From: Stutzerimonas stutzeri
GTDB lineage: Bacteria; Pseudomonadota; Gammaproteobacteria; Pseudomonadales; Pseudomonadaceae
Assembly: GCF_024448715.1 (NCBI RefSeq)
Contig: NZ_JAMOHZ010000001.1
Location: forward strand, 558,001-622,000
Direction: 5' to 3'
Length of the DNA: 64,000 nucleotides
Under the pieces are notes generated by a model. It did no database searches, was not told the origin of the DNA, and saw nothing but the letters and a program-made list of their open reading frames with translations. The position numbers were made by a program, and so were the translations under genes. Below, in pieces: positions 60,857 through 64,000 of this stretch (its first letter is position 1; the number at the start of each line of letters is the position of its first letter).

Positions 60857-61010
60857 GCAGGGCGCTCCGCGATCGACCTAAACAGGGGGCGGAAGTATAC
60901 CCGAGCCGCCGAAGGTTTCACTGCCTCGGGTGGCGGCGCATATTGCTGTCCGCGAACCAAGCGCCCTGCATCGCATCCAACCCGCTTCGTCAGTCATCGA
61001 ATCTCTGCTC

Positions 61011-61976
61011 ATGCGTTTTCTTTTCCTGCTTGCCCTTCTTGCCATGCCCGCTTCTTACGCATACGCCCAAACGCTGCTGAACGAGGGGATGACTGTGCAG
61101 GTGACGGACGGTCGCCTGCATGGCAGCCTGCTGCTGCCAAAGACCACCGAGCCTTTGCCGGTGGCTCTGCTGATCGCCGGGTCGGGCCCTACCGACCGCA
61201 ACGGCAACAATCCCATGGGCCGCAACGACAGCCTCAAGCGGCTGGCGCAGGCGCTTGCCAAACACGGCGTCGCCAGCCTGCGCTACGACAAGCGCGGCGT
61301 AGGTCAGAGCCTGGCGGTGGCGCCGGCCGAAAAACAACTAAGCGTGGATAGCTATGTTGCGGATGCAGTGGCCTGGGCGCGTCAGCTAAAAGCGGAGCCG
61401 CGCTTTTCCGAGGTGGTGCTGATCGGCCACAGCGAAGGCGCACTGATCGCCAGCCTTGCCGCACCTATCGTCGAGCCAGCCGCGTTGATCAGCATTGCCG
61501 GCAGCGGCCGACCCATCGATCGGCTGCTGCGTGAACAACTGCAAGGCCGCCTGCCGCCACCCCTGTTGGCGACCGCGCACTACCTGATCGACGAACTCAA
61601 GGCGGGACGCCAGCACGAACAAGTGCCTGAAGAACTGCAGATCCTGTTCCGCCCGAGCGTACAGCCTTATCTGATTTCGCTGTTCCGCCAGGATCCGATA
61701 CAAGCGTTTGCCAACGTGACTGTGCCTGCACTGATCATTCAGGGCACGCATGACATACAGGTCGATCACGAAGATGCCGAAGCATTGCAACGCGCCCGCG
61801 AAGAAGCCGAACTGGCGCTGATATCTGGGATGAATCACGTGCTGCGCATTGTTCCGATGGACCGCGACAGACAGACCGCGTCCTACAACCAGCCCGAGCT
61901 ACCTATCGCCCATGCTCTGACCGAGCGAATCAGCCGGTTTTTGCAGAAACATGGCGTATTGCCAGCCTCCAGTTAG
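61011..61976 (+). CDS. Secreted alpha/beta hydrolase
   Basis: A 321-residue protein with a signal peptide (FLFLLALLAMPASYAYA) and an alpha/beta-hydrolase fold: LLIAGSGPTDRNGNNP, SLRYDKRGVGQSL, nucleophile elbow LIGHSEGALIAS with Ser in GHSEG, acid in LIIQGTHDIQVD and His in GMNHVLR. A helical lid lies between (LLREQLQGRLPPPLL). ATG at 61011 starts the signal peptide directly; the open frame extends further upstream but is not convincing. Probably a periplasmic esterase; substrate unknown. Confidence 0.88.
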   Translation: MRFLFLLALLAMPASYAYAQTLLNEGMTVQVTDGRLHGSLLLPKTTEPLPVALLIAGSGPTDRNGNNPMGRNDSLKRLAQALAKHGVASLRYDKRGVGQSLAVAPAEKQLSVDSYVADAVAWARQLKAEPRFSEVVLIGHSEGALIASLAAPIVEPAALISIAGSGRPIDRLLREQLQGRLPPPLLATAHYLIDELKAGRQHEQVPEELQILFRPSVQPYLISLFRQDPIQAFANVTVPALIIQGTHDIQVDHEDAEALQRAREEAELALISGMNHVLRIVPMDRDRQTASYNQPELPIAHALTERISRFLQKHGVLPASS

Positions 61977-62042
61977 CCAATCGGCGGCCGATACGCACCT
62001 TACCTGCCGCAATGAATCGACCGCCAGGCTCTGGACGCCGAC

Positions 62043-62831
62043 ATGACCGATAGCTCACCAGCACCGAACGACGAAGAAGCCCAAGCGCCCGCAACCCCAC
62101 AGCCGCACCCCTGGGCCGAGCTTGCCCCGGATCGCTTCCGATTGCTGCGTCTGTCGCCACTACCGACCGACCGAGATACCGGCGTGCGACCGCTACGGTT
62201 CGTTGAACTGGCTCAGATCGAACGGCATACGCCGCAGCAAAGCCTGTTGAAGCTGTTCGTGCGACTACCTGGCCAGCTGCTGTCGAAGAAACACAACGTG
62301 CTAGAAATCTGGGCAGATCATCGGGCCAAGGAGCTGCGCTTCGGCCCCGATTCCGGCCTGCACATGGAGCCTGCCAACCGCGGTCTAGGACGTTTTCTAC
62401 TGGCGCAGGGAGCCCTTTGGGCGCAAAAGCGTTGGGCGCACTATCTTGTGGAAGGCGGCGCCCTTCCTGCCAAAGATATAACGAGCGAAGACATGCGTTT
62501 GCGGCGTGATCATTGCCTGCAGACGCAGGGCTTCGATGTGCTCTATCCCGAGCCCCAGCAGCTCAAGGCAACTTACGGTGCGTCTCGTGTCAGCACGCTG
62601 CGCCCCGACTGGAATACTGAGAAGGTGCAGATCATCGAGTTGAAGGATGCTGCGGCGATGCTCGAACAGGCTGATCGCAATCTGCAAGAGCAGGAAAACC
62701 AGATTCGCGGCATCCAGGAGCGTCTGGACAAATTTCGCCGGGAAGACGGCACCCTCCGGTTCACCATCGCCTGCCTCATCGCATTCTCGCTATTCCAGGC
62801 AGGCTTACTGATCTGGATTGCGACTCGCTGA
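62043..62831 (+). CDS. Conserved hypothetical protein with coiled coil and C-terminal membrane anchor
   Basis: A 262-residue protein I do not recognise. It starts with a disordered Pro/Ala/Glu segment (~1-30), then a compact domain (LRFVELAQIERHTPQQSLLKLFVRLP, LEIWADHRAKELRFGPDS, RGLGRFLLAQGALWAQKRWA), a coiled coil (IIELKDAAAMLEQADRNLQEQENQIRGIQERL, split across ~200-235) and a final span TIACLIAFSLFQAGLLIWIA. The topology suggests a cytoplasmic protein held by a C-terminal anchor. The central domain has basic and aromatic residues that could bind a nucleotide or act like an acyltransferase fold, but this is a guess. It lies between the hydrolase and prmB, as an equivalent gene does in P. 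aeruginosa. Confidence 0.8.
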   Translation: MTDSSPAPNDEEAQAPATPQPHPWAELAPDRFRLLRLSPLPTDRDTGVRPLRFVELAQIERHTPQQSLLKLFVRLPGQLLSKKHNVLEIWADHRAKELRFGPDSGLHMEPANRGLGRFLLAQGALWAQKRWAHYLVEGGALPAKDITSEDMRLRRDHCLQTQGFDVLYPEPQQLKATYGASRVSTLRPDWNTEKVQIIELKDAAAMLEQADRNLQEQENQIRGIQERLDKFRREDGTLRFTIACLIAFSLFQAGLLIWIATR

Positions 62832-62873
62832 CATGCGTGGCAACAACGCGACGTTGAGTGCCTCCCCTGCCTT

Positions 62874-63794
62874 TTACCGTTTGAGCCGCGCGCGAAACAA
62901 CGCCTGGTGCTCACGGCACTGGCTTGCGGCGAGCAGAAACACGCCATGCCCGCCCGCGGTGAATTCCAGCCAAGTGAAATCCACCTCCGGATAAAGCGCC
63001 TCGACATGCACCTGACTGTTACCGACCTCGACGATGAGCGTGCCGGTGTCGGTCAGGTGATCTGCTGCCTCAGCCAGCATCCGCCGCACCAGATCCAGGC
63101 CATCGTCACCACACGCCAGCCCCAACGCGGGTTCGTGATGATATTCATCGGGCATGTCGGCGAAGTCTTCCGCATCCACGTAGGGAGGGTTGGAGACGAT
63201 CAGATCGAAGCGCTGCTTGGGCAACCCATCGAATCCGTCGCTTTGCACGGTATACACACGCTCTTCCAGACCGTGCTGTTCTATGTTGCGACTGGCCACT
63301 TCGAGCGCCTCGAAAGACAGATCAGCCAGCACCACTTCAGCATCGAGAAACTCGTAGGCGCAGGCAATGCCGATGCAGCCGGAGCCAGTACACATGTCCA
63401 GAATCCGTGTCGGACTCCGCGCCAACCAAGGTTCGAAACGTCGTTCGATCAGCTCACCAATGGGTGAGCGTGGAATCAGTACACGCTCATCGACAATGAA
63501 CGGTAGTCCGCAAAACCAGGATTGACCAAGCAGGTAGGCGGTGGGCACGCGTTGCTCGATCCGACGGCGCAGCAAGTTCTGCAGATGCTCGCGCTCGTCA
63601 TCCTCCAGACGGCAATCCAGATAGCTATCGGTGATTTCCCAAGGCAGGTGCAGAGCGCCGAGCACTAACTGGCGCGCCTCGTCCCAGGCATTGTCGGTGC
63701 CGTGGCCAAAAAATAATTGCTCGGCATGGAAACGGCTGACAGCCCAGCGAATATGGTCACGCAAGGTGCGCAAGCGGGAAGGCGAAGCGGTCAC
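62874..63794 (-). CDS. prmB: 50S ribosomal protein L3 glutamine methyltransferase
   Basis: A 306-residue SAM-dependent enzyme that N5-methylates a glutamine of ribosomal protein L3. Motif I is [18 protein letters not shown] and the catalytic NPPY is in [29 protein letters not shown] is the family linker. The GTG start at 63794 is chosen because AGGAGA lies eight bases upstream; TTG at 63812 would place that site inside the gene. Confidence 0.95.
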   Translation of the reverse strand: MTASPSRLRTLRDHIRWAVSRFHAEQLFFGHGTDNAWDEARQLVLGALHLPWEITDSYLDCRLEDDEREHLQNLLRRRIEQRVPTAYLLGQSWFCGLPFIVDERVLIPRSPIGELIERRFEPWLARSPTRILDMCTGSGCIGIACAYEFLDAEVVLADLSFEALEVASRNIEQHGLEERVYTVQSDGFDGLPKQRFDLIVSNPPYVDAEDFADMPDEYHHEPALGLACGDDGLDLVRRMLAEAADHLTDTGTLIVEVGNSQVHVEALYPEVDFTWLEFTAGGHGVFLLAASQCREHQALFRARLKR

Positions 63795-63982
63795 GTCGGC
63801 ATCTCCTGTCAAAAGCGCGAAAGTTTAGCCGAAGGCAGGTCGGGTTTCTCAGACTTATGCGACCGCAATACTGGCCTATCGCCCGTTATTGCCGATTCAG
63901 CTGACGAATCATCGGTTTGGGCAGTTCACATCTTGGTCATCTGGCGCCACAATCATGCCCCTCTCACAACAAGGAGTCAGTC

Positions 63983-64000
63983 ATGTCCAAGCCACAGACC
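63983..64000 (+). CDS. Start of a gene cut by the window edge
   Basis: Six codons (MSKPQT) at the very end, preceded by a perfect ribosome site, AAGGAG at 63971-63976, six bases before the ATG. Too little is visible to name a product. It is divergent from prmB, with a ~190-base gap (63795-63982) that should carry both promoters. Confidence 0.6.

Overview
The window is a single piece of a Gammaproteobacterial chromosome, and the gene content and order point to the Pseudomonas stutzeri group (Stutzerimonas). The reasons are: the run recR-ybaB-dnaX; ligA-zipA-smc; the block acnA-aer-cco-ccoGHIS-apt; the block speE-alkA-mtnC-mtnD-mtnB-MFS-aroC-prmB, which matches the order known in P. aeruginosa; and GTAG-type REP palindromes. 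This placement is inferred from layout and protein character, not from a database search. No rRNA, tRNA, CRISPR array, transposase, integrase or prophage gene was seen.

Bases 1-8330 (all minus strand, downstream of ligA) hold a surface-glycopolymer cluster: a methyltransferase, a TagD-type glycerol-3-phosphate cytidylyltransferase, two different CDP-glycerol glycerophosphotransferases, an ATP-grasp/HAD fusion, two family-2 glycosyltransferases (one cut by the window edge) and a DegT-family aminotransferase. Most adjacent genes overlap by 1-4 bases, so most of it should be one transcript. It looks like a machine for a teichoic-acid-like, glycerol-phosphate-containing polymer in a Gram-negative cell. 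It is the most unusual part of the window.

Bases 8369-17051 are housekeeping genes on the minus strand (ligA, zipA, smc, moaA), with REP/REPIN palindromes in the gaps on either side of zipA-smc. Bases 17385-23266 hold a voltage-gated-type K+ channel with a C-terminal zinc ribbon, then a caa3-type terminal oxidase (subunit II fused to cytochrome c, subunit I fused to subunit III, and a small membrane subunit) with CopD-like and DUF2231 membrane proteins beside it. Bases 23312-30096 hold tusA, rlmM, acnA, an Aer-type receptor and a small hydrolase.

Bases 30620-39282 are a complete cbb3 oxidase operon (ccoNOQP) and its assembly genes (ccoGHIS plus a TauE-like membrane protein). Only one cco operon is present, and the hemN-anr pair that lies between this block and apt in P. 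aeruginosa is missing; nadE is there instead. An SCO1-type copper chaperone follows apt. The window therefore carries two haem-copper oxidases and several of their copper and assembly factors within about 25 kb.

Bases 41671-44995 are a TauA/SsuA-type ABC transporter operon with a second, unrelated binding protein. Bases 45193-49586 carry recR, ybaB, dnaX and pdxB. Bases 49710-53289 carry a MATE exporter, a TauE/SafE protein, a LysR regulator and an RraB-like protein. Bases 53631-63794 carry polyamine synthesis (speE), base-excision repair (alkA), a secreted phosphatase-like protein, two tiny PLDc_N membrane proteins, methionine salvage (mtnC, mtnD, mtnB) coupled to an MFS transporter, chorismate synthase, a secreted hydrolase, an unknown tail-anchored protein, and prmB. 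The start of one more gene is cut off at the right edge.
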